A stretch of DNA of 39,941 bases from Bacillota bacterium (GTDB taxonomy: Bacteria > Bacillota > Clostridia > Clostridiales > Clostridiaceae): positions 38,097 to 78,037 of the forward strand of contig JAJXWJ010000007.1 in assembly GCA_021781655.1 (NCBI GenBank), written 5' to 3'. Shown here in pieces: positions 26,210 to 35,055 of this stretch. The position numbers and the translations under genes are program-made. How positions within the stretch are numbered: the stretch's first letter is position 1; the number at the start of each line of letters is the position of its first letter. The notes under the pieces are model-generated. The model searched no databases. It was not told the DNA's origin and saw only the letters and a program-made list of their open reading frames with translations.

Positions 26210-28543
26210 ATGGAGCAAAATTTAGAAGTTTTTCCTCTTATTCCTCTTAGGGGTATGACAATATTTCCGTATATGGTGATGCATTTTGATGTTGGAAGAG
26301 AAAAATCGATTTTAGCATTAGAAGAAGCAATGGAAAAAGATATAAAGGTATTTTTGGCAGCTCAGAAAAAAGCAACAACTGAACTGCCTGAAGAAGATGA
26401 TATTTTTTCTGTAGGAACTATATGTAGCGTTAAACAAATTTTAAAGCTGCCAGGCGATACAGTAAGGATACTTGTAGAAGGAATTAGCAGGGCTAAAATT
26501 ATTGAATATATTGATAACGAACCGTTTTTTAAGGTTAATATTAGAGAAATCAAAGATTCAGATGAATACAATATTGAAAGGACGGAAGCATTAATCCGTT
26601 TAGTAAAAGATAGTTTTGATACATACATAAAATTATCTGCAGCAGTTCCAGCAGATGTGTTTTCTTCAATTGATAATGTTGAAAACCCTGGGAAATTTGC
26701 TGATTTGATTTCAGCTTATCTATTTGTTAAACCAGAAAAAAAACAAGAAATTCTTGAAGTAGAAGATCCAGTAGAAAGACTTGAAAAGGTTCTTTTAATT
26801 CTTCAAGGTGAAGTAAACATTCTAGAAATGGAAAGAGAAATAGGAACTAGAGTTAGAGACAAGATAGATAAGTCTCAAAAAGACTATTTTTTAAGAGAGC
26901 AAATTAAAGCTATCCAAGAAGAACTTGGTGAAGATGATGAAGATAAAAAAGAATATAAAAAATATAAAAATAAAATCGCTAAGGCAAAGCTTCCTAAAGA
27001 AGTAAAAGAAAAAGCTAATTATGAACTTTCAAAGCTAGAAAACACTGGAAGTTTTTCTTCAGAAGGAAGCCTAATAAAAAATTACTTGGATTGGATTTTA
27101 GACTTGCCTTGGAATATTAAAACTAAGGATGATCTTGATATAGCTAACGCAAGAGAAATCTTAAATAAAGAACATTATGGATTGCAGGACGTAAAAGATA
27201 GAATTATTGAGTATTTAGCGGTTAAAAAAATGAGCAGTTCTTTAAAGGGGCCTATTTTATGCTTAGTTGGACCTCCAGGAGTAGGAAAAACATCCATTGC
27301 AAAATCTATAGCGCATGCATTAAATAAAAATTTCGTTAGAATGTCCCTTGGTGGTGTAAATGATGAAGCTGACATCAGAGGACACAGAAGAACATATGTA
27401 GGTGCAATTCCAGGAAGAATAATTTACAGCTTAAAAAAAGCTAAAGCAAAAAATCCATTATTTTTATTGGACGAAATTGACAAAATGGGTGAAAGCTATA
27501 GGGGGGATCCTGCAGATGCACTTTTAGAAGTATTGGACAGCGAGCAAAATAATACGTTTAGAGATCATTTTTTAGAATTAGACTTTGATTTATCTGAAGT
27601 AATGTTTGTTACAACAGCAAATGAGTTAGATACTATTCCTTATCCTTTATTAGATAGGATGGAGATCATAGAAGTATCTGGATATACTTCTGAGGAAAAA
27701 TTTAATATAGCAAAAAATCATTTAATTCCAAAACAATTAAAAGAGCACTCTATAGATGATAAAAAAGTTATTTTTAGTGACAATAGTATAAATTATATTA
27801 TTAATAGCTATACAAGAGAATCTGGAGTTAGAGGTCTTGAAAGAAAAATAGCATCCATAATAAGAAAAGGCATTGCAGATATTGTTGAAAATAATAAAGA
27901 AAAAATAATTGTATCATCACAAATTGTAAAAAAGTATTTAGGCCCAGATATGTTTACCTATGAAAAGGTTGATAATCAAGATAAAGTTGGAATTGTAACA
28001 GGAATGGCATGGACAGGATATGGTGGAGATACATTACCGGTAGAGGTTGCAGTAATGCCAGGTAACGGTAAGTTATCTTTAACTGGTCAATTAGGTGATG
28101 TTATGAAAGAATCTGCAGAAGCTGGTTTTAGTTATGTTAGGACAAATGCAAGTAAATATTCGATAAATGAAAAATTTTATCAGGAAAAGGATGTTCATAT
28201 TCATGTACCAGAAGGTGCAGTGCCTAAGGATGGACCTTCGGCAGGTGTTACAATGATTACAGCTTTAGTATCTGCATTAAGTAACACTAAAGTAAAGCAT
28301 AACGTAGCAATGACTGGTGAAATAACATTAACAGGTAGAGTACTTCCTATTGGAGGTTTAAAAGAAAAATCATTAGCAGCCTATAGAGCTGGAATAGATA
28401 CTGTCATTATTCCTAAAGATAATGAAAAGGATCTTAGAAAAATCCCTAAGTCTGTGAAAAATAAGATGAAATTTATTTTAGCTGAAAAAATTGATGATGT
28501 ACTTAAAAATGCATTAGTTGGAGAGTGTAAAGATGGAAATTAA
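26210..28543 (+). CDS. lon: ATP-dependent protease Lon
   Basis: This 777-residue single-chain AAA+ protease degrades misfolded and regulatory proteins. It has an N-terminal LON substrate domain (from [16 protein letters not shown]), a coiled region, the ATPase domain with [11 protein letters not shown] and [10 protein letters not shown], and a C-terminal peptidase domain whose Ser is in [11 protein letters not shown] and Lys in [13 protein letters not shown]. The size is normal for LonA. ATG 26210 follows GAGGGGAG. Its stop overlaps the engB start by 11 bases, so the two are translated together. Confidence 0.97.
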   Translation: MEQNLEVFPLIPLRGMTIFPYMVMHFDVGREKSILALEEAMEKDIKVFLAAQKKATTELPEEDDIFSVGTICSVKQILKLPGDTVRILVEGISRAKIIEYIDNEPFFKVNIREIKDSDEYNIERTEALIRLVKDSFDTYIKLSAAVPADVFSSIDNVENPGKFADLISAYLFVKPEKKQEILEVEDPVERLEKVLLILQGEVNILEMEREIGTRVRDKIDKSQKDYFLREQIKAIQEELGEDDEDKKEYKKYKNKIAKAKLPKEVKEKANYELSKLENTGSFSSEGSLIKNYLDWILDLPWNIKTKDDLDIANAREILNKEHYGLQDVKDRIIEYLAVKKMSSSLKGPILCLVGPPGVGKTSIAKSIAHALNKNFVRMSLGGVNDEADIRGHRRTYVGAIPGRIIYSLKKAKAKNPLFLLDEIDKMGESYRGDPADALLEVLDSEQNNTFRDHFLELDFDLSEVMFVTTANELDTIPYPLLDRMEIIEVSGYTSEEKFNIAKNHLIPKQLKEHSIDDKKVIFSDNSINYIINSYTRESGVRGLERKIASIIRKGIADIVENNKEKIIVSSQIVKKYLGPDMFTYEKVDNQDKVGIVTGMAWTGYGGDTLPVEVAVMPGNGKLSLTGQLGDVMKESAEAGFSYVRTNASKYSINEKFYQEKDVHIHVPEGAVPKDGPSAGVTMITALVSALSNTKVKHNVAMTGEITLTGRVLPIGGLKEKSLAAYRAGIDTVIIPKDNEKDLRKIPKSVKNKMKFILAEKIDDVLKNALVGECKDGN

Positions 28544-29117
28544 AAAGGCGGAATTTATAATATCTGCAGTTAGAAGAGATCAGTTTCCAAATACAGATCT
28601 ACCTGAAATTGCTTTTGTTGGCAGATCTAATGTTGGAAAGTCTTCCATCATTAATTCCTTGACCAATAGAAGAAAATTAGTAAAGGTCAGCTCCACACCA
28701 GGAAAAACAAGGTTAATAAACTATTTTATGATTAATGAAAATAGCTATTTTGTTGATTTACCTGGCTATGGCTATGCTAAAATCTCAAAAGAAGAAAAAA
28801 AAGATTGGGGCAAAATGATAGAAACTTATCTTAAGGATAGGGTTCCATTAAAAAAAGTAATTCTTCTTTTGGATTGTAGAAGAGTACCTAATGAAGATGA
28901 TATTTTAATGTATAATTGGATAGTACATTATGGATATAATTGTATGATCGTAGCTACCAAAAGTGATAAATTAAATAAAAATGAATTGTTTAAAAGTGAG
29001 AAGGTTATGAAAGAAACGCTTAAGCTTCCAGCAGATTATAAAATACTTCATTATTCGTCGCTTAAACGGGTAGGCACAAGTGAACTTTTAGATAATATAT
29101 TTGAGGGAGTATTATAA
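28533..29117 (+). CDS. engB: ribosome-biogenesis GTPase EngB (YsxC/YihA)
   Basis: This 194-residue TRAFAC GTPase is needed for late large-subunit ribosome assembly. G1 is [15 protein letters not shown]2 lies in the STPGKTR segment, G3 is [12 protein letters not shown]4 ATKSDKL and G5 YSSLK. ATG 28533 is used, with GGAGAG upstream inside lon; TTG 28518 would be earlier but lacks a ribosome binding site. The lon-engB overlap is common in clostridia and bacilli. Confidence 0.96.
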   Translation: MEIKKAEFIISAVRRDQFPNTDLPEIAFVGRSNVGKSSIINSLTNRRKLVKVSSTPGKTRLINYFMINENSYFVDLPGYGYAKISKEEKKDWGKMIETYLKDRVPLKKVILLLDCRRVPNEDDILMYNWIVHYGYNCMIVATKSDKLNKNELFKSEKVMKETLKLPADYKILHYSSLKRVGTSELLDNIFEGVL

Positions 29118-29246
29118 AAAAAGTAAATTACGTGAATAAAATATAAAAAAAGGGGTATCATAACTAATGTAATTGGAGAATATATCTCCATTAGTATAAA
29201 TTAAGATTTAGTCTTTATTTTATACTAAACCCCCCATCCCCCTTGG
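29118..29246 (+). other. structured non-coding stretch after engB
   Basis: No gene is seen. A hairpin forms from ACTAAT (29163-29168) with ATTAGT (29190-29195) closing an inner GGAGA (29175-29179) / TCTCC (29185-29189), and a C-rich tract (CCCCCCATCCCCC, 29230-29242) precedes the terminator. This could be an engB 3' untranslated region or a small RNA; no separate promoter was clear. Confidence 0.35.
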
Positions 29247-29271
29247 GATCGTAATATACGGTCCCTTTTTT
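29245..29271 (+). terminator. terminator of the lon-engB unit
   Basis: GGGATCG (29245-29251) pairs with CGGTCCC (29259-29265) with one G-T pair, followed by six T. It touches the 3' end of the convergent micro-gene at 29270. Confidence 0.85.
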
Positions 29272-29395
29272 AATGCAAAAAATCAATTTGTATGTTTTTT
29301 GTTGAAAAGTATATTAAAATTAAAAGTAATAAGATGATAAGTAATAAAAATAAAAATATTAGCTTTTTCTTAAAAAAAAATACTTTGAATTTCAT
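29270..29395 (-). CDS. 41-residue hydrophobic peptide gene downstream of perR
   Basis: On the minus strand, GAGGTGATT precedes an ATG that opens 41 codons. The product starts MKFKVFFFKKK, then has one long hydrophobic helix (LIFLFLLLIILLLLILIYF, about residues 12-30) and a short polar tail STKNIQIDFLH. It is thus a single-pass membrane peptide; I do not recognise a family. It lies 66 bases behind perR and may share its mRNA. The start codon sits in a long inverted repeat and the ribosome binding site in the loop, which suggests regulated translation. A type I toxin-like peptide or a small membrane regulator are both possible; nothing here decides. Confidence 0.55.
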   Translation of the reverse strand: MKFKVFFFKKKLIFLFLLLIILLLLILIYFSTKNIQIDFLH

Positions 29396-29430
29396 ATAAT
29401 CACCTCAAGTATATATATGAAATCCAAAGT
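29382..29430 (-). repeat. 17-bp inverted repeat around the micro-gene start
   Basis: ACTTTGAATTTCATATA (29382-29398) and TATATGAAATCCAAAGT (29414-29430) are reverse complements but for one base. In the minus-strand RNA they form a 17-bp stem that buries the ATG while the 15-base loop presents the ribosome binding site. Confidence 0.75.
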
Positions 29431-29461
29431 TCGGTTTAGAAGATATAATAACTTTGTGTTA

Positions 29462-29875
29462 TTAATTACTTTTACAATCTTTACATATTCCGTAAAAATA
29501 AACCTTATTTGATAATATAGTGTAGTCAGTAAACTCACTGACTTTATTGTTCAATTCAGTTAAAGAAACTAAGTCGATATCATCAACCTTACCACAAGTT
29601 ATACATTGAATATGTGGATGAGAGTGTACATTACTATCATATCTGAAATTTCCTTCTCCCACATTCAATTCCTGAACTAATCCAACTTCAACAAAGGTAT
29701 TAAGTGCCTTGTAAACAGTTGCTAAACTCATAGTTGGAAAATCTGGCTGCAATGTTCTATATATGGTTTCTGCTGAAGGGTGTTCTTTTGTAGATTTCAA
29801 ATATTTGTAAACAGCAATTCGCTGAGGTGTCAGCTTTAACTTTTTTTCTTTAAAGGTATCAGTTATACTTTTCAT
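29462..29875 (-). CDS. perR: Fur-family regulator, PerR-like
   Basis: A 137-residue metal-dependent repressor. The winged helix spans about residues 1-80 (LTPQRIAVYKYLK, HPSAETIYRTL, MSLATVYKALNTF). The C-terminal half has HSHPHIQCITCGKVDDI and a final CKDC, the structural zinc Cys4 site. The regulatory-site pattern (His in HPSAETIY, Asp in RYDSN, HPH, and Asp rather than Glu after CGKV) fits PerR, the peroxide sensor, better than Fur. ATG 29875 (minus) follows AGAGGGTG; a GTG three codons earlier is part of that site. It is divergent from the 30048 micro-gene and has an operator-like dyad on its promoter, so autorepression is likely. Confidence 0.87.
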   Translation of the reverse strand: MKSITDTFKEKKLKLTPQRIAVYKYLKSTKEHPSAETIYRTLQPDFPTMSLATVYKALNTFVEVGLVQELNVGEGNFRYDSNVHSHPHIQCITCGKVDDIDLVSLTELNNKVSEFTDYTILSNKVYFYGICKDCKSN

Positions 29876-29900
29876 TTTTATCACCCTCTCTATATAAGAT

Positions 29901-29936
29901 TTATTATATTATATAATAAAAATTATTTGTTGTCAA
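29901..29936 (-). promoter_or_regulatory. perR promoter with overlapping palindromic operator
   Basis: On the minus strand TTGACA (29936-29931), 17-base spacer, TATAAT (29913-29908). A dyad TTATTAT-N5-ATAATAA (29901-29919) covers the -10 box and resembles PerR/Fur boxes, which are A/T-rich inverted repeats of about 15-19 bp. Confidence 0.7.
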
Positions 29937-30047
29937 AGATTATTGTTTACAAGAAAATTCAGAAAATTGCAAAGCAAATTCAAGTGTATATTAACAGATT
30001 AATATTAATATATTTATATTATTAATAATTAATAAGGGGAATATTAC

Positions 30048-30137
30048 TTGGTGGCTTTGCTTTGCACTATAATTTTAATCGTTTTTTTTATAGTTTTAGG
30101 TTTTATAGAGATGTACAATATGTTTAAAAAGAAATAA
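30048..30137 (+). CDS. 29-residue hydrophobic peptide, unknown
   Basis: AAGGGGA (30034-30040) is placed seven bases before TTG 30048 (or ten before GTG 30051). The product is one helix (VALLCTIILIVFFIVLGFIE) with a tail MYNMFKKK, a typical single-pass micro-protein with a positive C-terminus. I do not know the family and codon bias cannot be judged at this length. It stands between perR and the PhoH-family gene; the remaining gap (30138-30282) shows nothing more. Confidence 0.45.
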   Translation: MVALLCTIILIVFFIVLGFIEMYNMFKKK

Positions 30138-30282
30138 ATGGTATTTCATTAAAAATTAACGATAGATTAATACATTTATAATATAGAAAGCATATATTGA
30201 AATTATATATAAATAAAAAAATAGAAGCTGCAACTTTTATGATTAAAAAAACACTTGCTTTATATTGGGAGGAGGAATTGTA

Positions 30283-31662
30283 TTGAAGAGTACTTTTGTT
30301 TTGGATACGAATGTAATTCTTTATTCTCCAGCATCAATTTTGTCTTTTGGAGATAGTGATGTAGTAATTCCTGAGGTTGTTTTAGAGGAGCTTGATTCAT
30401 TTAAAAAGGATAAAAGTGATTTGGGACTAAATGCAAGACACGCGGCTAGAATAATTGATAACTTAAGAAAATTAGGTAAAATCCATGAAGGAATCGAGCT
30501 TCCAAGTGGTGGTAGGCTTAGAGTGGAGATGAATCATTATGATACAAAAATACCACCAAGCTGGGATAAATTAAAGGCTGATAACCGTATAATTCAAGTT
30601 TGCAAAGCATTAAAAGAGCAGGGAGAAGATGTATACTTAATTACAAAAGATATATTTGAAAGAATAAAAGCAGATTGTGTGGACGTAAATGTTGAAGATT
30701 ACTATGAAAAAATGGTGCCTGAAGGCAGCGATAATCAGTATACTGGAAGGATAGATGTATTTGCAGCTGCTAAAGATATAGAACTGTATTATAAAAATAA
30801 ATACATTGAAACCGATAAACTTTTAAGTTATTGTCCAGAAGACTTACAATATAGTAATCCAGATTTATTTATTAATCAATTCGTAATAATCCATTCAAAA
30901 GACAATTTAAGACAGACTGCCTTAGGCAGATTTGATGGAAATAGAGTAGTAGCTTTGCTTTATAAAGATATAAATCCCTTAGGAGTTTCACCTAGAAATG
31001 TAGGACAAAAGTTTATGCTTGAAGCACTTCTAACCCCATCGTCAAAAGCACCACTTGTTATTATAAAAGGCCCAGCAGGAACTGCAAAAACTTTGTTTTC
31101 ATTAGCGGCAGGGCTTCATAGAATTTTAGAAGAAGAAAATAATCAGTATAGAAGAATATTAATATGTAGACCAAATGTTACTATGGATGAGGAAATAGGA
31201 TTTTTGCCTGGAACTGAGCAGGAAAAAATCGCACCTTTTATGAGACCTATATTTGACAATTTGGAAATACTAGTTGATTCTGATGAAAGAGAAAGATATA
31301 AAAATGAAGGTGAACTTAGAGATAAAATAAAAGAATTATTTGATAGGAGAATAATTACTACTGAAGCAGTTGCATATTTAAGAGGAAGATCCATAATAAA
31401 AAATTGGGTAATTATTGATGAAGCTCAAAATCTTTCACCAAAACAAGTAAAAGCAATAATCACAAGAGCTGGAGAAGGTACTAAACTTATATTAATTGGT
31501 GACCCTGATCAAATAGATCAACCATTTTTAGATTCTAGGTCCAATGGATTATGCTATGCGGCTGAAAATATGAAGGGAAGTTCTATGTGTTATCAGGTTT
31601 CTTTAAAACATAACGAATGTGAAAGGTCTTTACTAGCTTTAGAAGCATCAAAAAGGTTATAA
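30283..31662 (+). CDS. PIN-domain and PhoH-family ATPase protein
   Basis: A 459-residue protein fusing an N-terminal PIN ribonuclease-like domain (about residues 1-150: FVLDTNVILYSP with the first acidic residue, IPEVVLEELDSF, then LKADNRIIQV and LITKD) to a PhoH helicase-like ATPase (Walker A IIKGPAGTAKTLFSLA, Walker B WVIIDEAQNLSPKQVK, then ILIGDPDQID). This PIN-PhoH architecture (as in B. subtilis YlaK) is linked to RNA unwinding and degradation. TTG 30283 is chosen, 8 bases after GGGAGGAGG; TTG 30265 overlaps that site. It is monocistronic with a strong terminator. Confidence 0.92.
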   Translation: MKSTFVLDTNVILYSPASILSFGDSDVVIPEVVLEELDSFKKDKSDLGLNARHAARIIDNLRKLGKIHEGIELPSGGRLRVEMNHYDTKIPPSWDKLKADNRIIQVCKALKEQGEDVYLITKDIFERIKADCVDVNVEDYYEKMVPEGSDNQYTGRIDVFAAAKDIELYYKNKYIETDKLLSYCPEDLQYSNPDLFINQFVIIHSKDNLRQTALGRFDGNRVVALLYKDINPLGVSPRNVGQKFMLEALLTPSSKAPLVIIKGPAGTAKTLFSLAAGLHRILEEENNQYRRILICRPNVTMDEEIGFLPGTEQEKIAPFMRPIFDNLEILVDSDERERYKNEGELRDKIKELFDRRIITTEAVAYLRGRSIIKNWVIIDEAQNLSPKQVKAIITRAGEGTKLILIGDPDQIDQPFLDSRSNGLCYAAENMKGSSMCYQVSLKHNECERSLLALEASKRL

Positions 31663-31664
31663 TA

Positions 31665-31703
31665 AAAGCTGTTACATAATCGGATATGTAACAGCTTTTT
31701 AAT
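31665..31703 (+). terminator. terminator after the PhoH-family gene
   Basis: AAAGCTGTTACAT (31665-31677) pairs perfectly with ATGTAACAGCTTT (31686-31698), ending in a T-run. Confidence 0.85.
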
Positions 31704-31709
31704 TGAATT

Positions 31710-31738
31710 TTGACTTATTCAATATTTTATGCTTATAT
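31710..31738 (+). promoter_or_regulatory. candidate promoter of the glycosidase/propeller module
   Basis: TTGACT (31710-31715), 17-base spacer, TTATAT (31733-31738). A second TATAAT at 31803-31808 lacks a good -35, so the start point is uncertain. Confidence 0.4.
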
Positions 31739-31846
31739 ATATATTATAGTTACAAAAAATACACAAAAATTTCGTGGGAATTTTTAAGGTTTTGTTGTAA
31801 AATATAATTTAGGTCGTATAGAAATGTTTTAAAGAGGAGTATATCC

Positions 31847-32911
31847 ATGAATTCAAACAATCGAAACAGAAGAAATGTTAAAAACAAAAAAACTGTGAAG
31901 AAAAGGAAAGTAAAGCATAGTAAATTAAAATTATTTATATATTTTATATTAGTAGAAATAATTGTTACTGTAGCGTCGGCACCTTGGATTATATATTATG
32001 GACCGTTTAATACGTTAAAAAAAATGATAGTAGGAGAGGCAATGTCTACAATGAGTCATCAATATTTAGCTACATTTTTTTTGTCTCAGGACAGCATTAA
32101 TCAAATATTATACGGTGATAAAGCTGTACAATCCAATGCAACAGCACAAAACTTGAATGATATTTCTGTAGGTAATACAAATTCTAAAATAGAATTAAGT
32201 AAAATAACTGGTACTAAATATAATGGGTTAATGCTAATAGTACATGACCCTAAAAGAGTAAAGGTAGGCTATTCAAATGAATTAGGCTCAAGAGGTCAAA
32301 AGCCTAGTCAAATAGCAAAAGAATATAATGCAATTGGTGCAATAAACGGAGGCGGTTTTTCTGATAAAGGACAAAATTCCACAGCCATTTGGACTGGAAC
32401 AGGAGCTTTCCCTACAGGAGTTATTATTTCCAATGGTAAGCTTGTGTACCCAACAGGAAATATAGATAAAAATCAATTGCTACCTGGTGTGGCAGCAATT
32501 ACAAGTGATGGACATTTAATAGTAGGAAAACATACATTAGGTGATTTGTTAAAAGATAATGTACAAGAAGCCTTATGCTTTGGTCCCACATTAATAATAG
32601 ATGGTATCCCTCAAACAGTTAGTGACGTGGATGGAAAACCTATAGATAGTCAAGGAGTAGATCCAAGAACTGTAATTGGACAAAGAAAAGATGGCTCAAT
32701 AGTACTTCTTACAATCGATGGAAGACAAGGCCTTGAAGCAGGTGCAACTATTGGTGACCTTCAGAAGATACTTCTAAAAGCTGGTGTAGTTAACGCTGTT
32801 AATCTTGATGGTGGAGCTTCTACAGTTCTTTATTACAAAGGAAAGGTTCAAAATAGTCCAAGTGATAAATTTGGAGAGAGACCAGTTCCGGATATATTCT
32901 ATGTCAAGTAA
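31847..32911 (+). CDS. membrane-anchored phosphodiester glycosidase (NAGPA/DUF2233) domain protein, copy 1
   Basis: A 354-residue protein: strongly basic cytoplasmic head (KNKKTVKKRKVKHSK), one hydrophobic helix (about residues 27-48), a linker with YYGPFN and MSHQYLATFFLS, then the domain from about residue 120. The domain has the family marks GAINGGGFSDKG, DPRTVIGQRKDGSIVLLTID and VNLDGGASTVLYY. NAGPA-type domains split a sugar from a phosphodiester bond and in bacteria are linked to exopolysaccharide and cell-surface sugars; the exact substrate is unknown. ATG 31847 follows AGAGGAG. Its paralogue lies at 33994, and each is followed by a propeller-like partner. Confidence 0.87.
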   Translation: MNSNNRNRRNVKNKKTVKKRKVKHSKLKLFIYFILVEIIVTVASAPWIIYYGPFNTLKKMIVGEAMSTMSHQYLATFFLSQDSINQILYGDKAVQSNATAQNLNDISVGNTNSKIELSKITGTKYNGLMLIVHDPKRVKVGYSNELGSRGQKPSQIAKEYNAIGAINGGGFSDKGQNSTAIWTGTGAFPTGVIISNGKLVYPTGNIDKNQLLPGVAAITSDGHLIVGKHTLGDLLKDNVQEALCFGPTLIIDGIPQTVSDVDGKPIDSQGVDPRTVIGQRKDGSIVLLTIDGRQGLEAGATIGDLQKILLKAGVVNAVNLDGGASTVLYYKGKVQNSPSDKFGERPVPDIFYVK

Positions 32912-32924
32912 CAGGAGGGATAAA

Positions 32925-33971
32925 ATGACTGCAGGTAAAAGGCTGACAACGTGGATAATAATTTCTTTAATAATTCAGTGTAGTTTATACTTATATTTAG
33001 ATAAAGTATATTTTGCAACTGATGGCAATATTCAAATTAGTAATATAGATACGGGTGATTATGCTAAAGCTATAACACCAAAAATAAACTTTAAAAGTGA
33101 CGATACAAATATAAGTCTGTCTTACGATTGTAGTTATACAGCTTATATGGAAAATGGTGTTTTAAAAGTATTCGACACTAACACAGGCAAAGAAAGAACT
33201 TTGGGATTTTCAAGTGGAGTACAGATTTTATCATATAAATGGCTTACTGATAGCAATATAATGATGATAGCAGAAAGGCTTACAGTTAATGGCAGAAAAG
33301 CAATTCAGATTTTTTCTTATGATGCAGATAGTCAAGAGAAAAAAGATACCAATAATTATGTAGGTGGTAAAAAAGTTAATACTTTACCATCTTACAGTTC
33401 AAACGATAAAGTTGATTTTGAAAGCTCTCCCGATACAGGAGTTTTATATACGAAGGTTTCTTATAGCAAAACAGAAGCTAGTGTATTTAGATTAGATAGA
33501 AATGAAACCTTAACAAGACAAAGTACAACCACAAGAAATATTGGTAAAATGTGTGTGGCATCTGATGATGATCAGCTTGTGTACGAAGATTTAACTTATG
33601 ATAGGCTTAGAACAAACTATAAAACTAGAACCCTTACTTTAAATGGAAGTACAAATTTAAAATTATTAGGAAATGATGGGAATGATAACTTTTATGTTAG
33701 TATAGGAAATACAGCATCCCAAATATATTATGGTAAGCTTTCTGTACCAACAAGTTCATGGAATAAAATTACATTGTCTTCACCTGTTATTTCTAGTAAT
33801 ATAGTTGTAACACCAAGTGGCAATGTTTACAATATAGATAGTGCTGATGGAAAGGTAGTGAATTTAAAGAATAATAAAGTATATAATTTTAATGGTGAAT
33901 ATATAGGTATAAATGATAGTTATATAAGTTACAAAGCAAATGATAAACTTTTAGTTTTGGCATTAAAATAA
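32925..33971 (+). CDS. single-pass protein with beta-propeller-like domain, copy 1
   Basis: A 348-residue protein with an N-terminal helix (LTTWIIISLIIQCSLYLYLD, about residues 8-27) and a large extracytoplasmic beta-rich part. Propeller-like strands recur (LSYDCSYTAYMENGVLKVFDT, then LSYKWLTDSNIMMIAERL). No catalytic signature is seen, so a binding or scaffolding role is possible. ATG 32925 follows ACAGGAGGG at 32912-32918, 14 bases after the upstream stop; earlier in-frame starts lie inside the upstream gene. It shares helix, strand and IGKM..VYED motifs with the protein at 35056. I do not know the family name. Confidence 0.8.
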   Translation: MTAGKRLTTWIIISLIIQCSLYLYLDKVYFATDGNIQISNIDTGDYAKAITPKINFKSDDTNISLSYDCSYTAYMENGVLKVFDTNTGKERTLGFSSGVQILSYKWLTDSNIMMIAERLTVNGRKAIQIFSYDADSQEKKDTNNYVGGKKVNTLPSYSSNDKVDFESSPDTGVLYTKVSYSKTEASVFRLDRNETLTRQSTTTRNIGKMCVASDDDQLVYEDLTYDRLRTNYKTRTLTLNGSTNLKLLGNDGNDNFYVSIGNTASQIYYGKLSVPTSSWNKITLSSPVISSNIVVTPSGNVYNIDSADGKVVNLKNNKVYNFNGEYIGINDSYISYKANDKLLVLALK

Positions 33972-33993
33972 AAATAGGAGAGGTAGGTACTTA

Positions 33994-35043
33994 ATGGCTA
34001 AGGAGCGCAGAATTAAAGATAAAAATAAAAAGGGCAGAAAAAAGAATAGTCTTTTTTCTATGTTTAGATATTCCATTTCATTTATAATATTTGAAGTGGT
34101 ATTTACTGGTGTTGTTATGACTTTAGTTGTATTTTATGGGCCGTTCATAAATGTAAAAAAGACGGTGGTTGGAGCGTTAATGACTTCTGGAGCACATCAA
34201 TATATTGCTAAATGGTTTCTTTCCGATGCTGAAATAAACAATTTAGTTGGCACTGCAACAGCTAATAGTCAAGTAACTCAAGCTACACAAAAGGTTAACT
34301 TAAATGCGATAACAATCGCTCATAAAAATGATACAGGTATCGTAAGGTACGATGTAAGCAGTACAAATGGTAAGTTTAAAGGATATATGCTTTTAATTAA
34401 AGACCCTACAAGGGTTAAGGTTGGAGTTTCTAAAAGTATGGGCGTAGAAGGTGAACTTACAAGTCAAATTGCAAAAGATAATAATGCTGTTGCGGCAATA
34501 AATGCTGGAGGTTTTGTTGATACCTCTACTAATGGTACAACAACATATACTGGAACAGGGGGAATTCCTGCAGGAATTTTGATATCAAATGGAAATGTAA
34601 TTAGTAACAATGATGGAAATTTAGATAAAAAGGTAACTACTATGGGAATTACGAATGCAGGTAAGCTTTTAGTAGGAAATTATAGCGTAAATGATTTAGA
34701 ATCCCTTAATGTTACTCAAGCGGTTTCATTTATGCCTATATTAGTTCTTAATGGGCACGCTGTAAAAATAACTGAAGATGGAGGCATAGCTCCTAGAACA
34801 GCAATAGGTCAGACAGCTGATGGTTCCATACTGTTATTAGTTATCGATGGAAGACAACTTTCAAGCTTAGGAGCCACATATCAGGATGTTCAAAATATAA
34901 TGCTTCAATATGGAGCTGTAAATGCAATAAATTTAGATGGAGGTTCCTCAAGTACGATGTATTATGATGGTAGCATTATCAATAATCCATGTGATTCTAA
35001 TGGGGAAAGATACGTACCATCAGCAGTTTATGTTGGAAACTAA
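33994..35043 (+). CDS. membrane-anchored phosphodiester glycosidase (NAGPA/DUF2233) domain protein, copy 2
   Basis: A 349-residue paralogue of the 31847 product with the same layout: basic head (RRIKDKNKKGRKKNS), hydrophobic helix (about residues 24-50), VFYGPFINVKKTVVG and AHQYIAKWFLS, then the domain with VAAINAGGFVDTS, APRTAIGQTADGSILLLVID and INLDGGSSSTMYYDGS. The catalytic-region motifs are kept, so both copies look active. ATG 33994 follows AGGAGAGG. Compared with copy 1, the linker before the domain differs most, which could change partner or substrate reach. Confidence 0.87.
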   Translation: MAKERRIKDKNKKGRKKNSLFSMFRYSISFIIFEVVFTGVVMTLVVFYGPFINVKKTVVGALMTSGAHQYIAKWFLSDAEINNLVGTATANSQVTQATQKVNLNAITIAHKNDTGIVRYDVSSTNGKFKGYMLLIKDPTRVKVGVSKSMGVEGELTSQIAKDNNAVAAINAGGFVDTSTNGTTTYTGTGGIPAGILISNGNVISNNDGNLDKKVTTMGITNAGKLLVGNYSVNDLESLNVTQAVSFMPILVLNGHAVKITEDGGIAPRTAIGQTADGSILLLVIDGRQLSSLGATYQDVQNIMLQYGAVNAINLDGGSSSTMYYDGSIINNPCDSNGERYVPSAVYVGN

Positions 35044-35055
35044 GGAGGAAATTCA

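Noticed and set aside
29230-29242. C-rich tract as a G-quadruplex on the minus strand
   Set aside because: The minus strand has only two long G-runs in a row, not the four needed for an intramolecular quadruplex.
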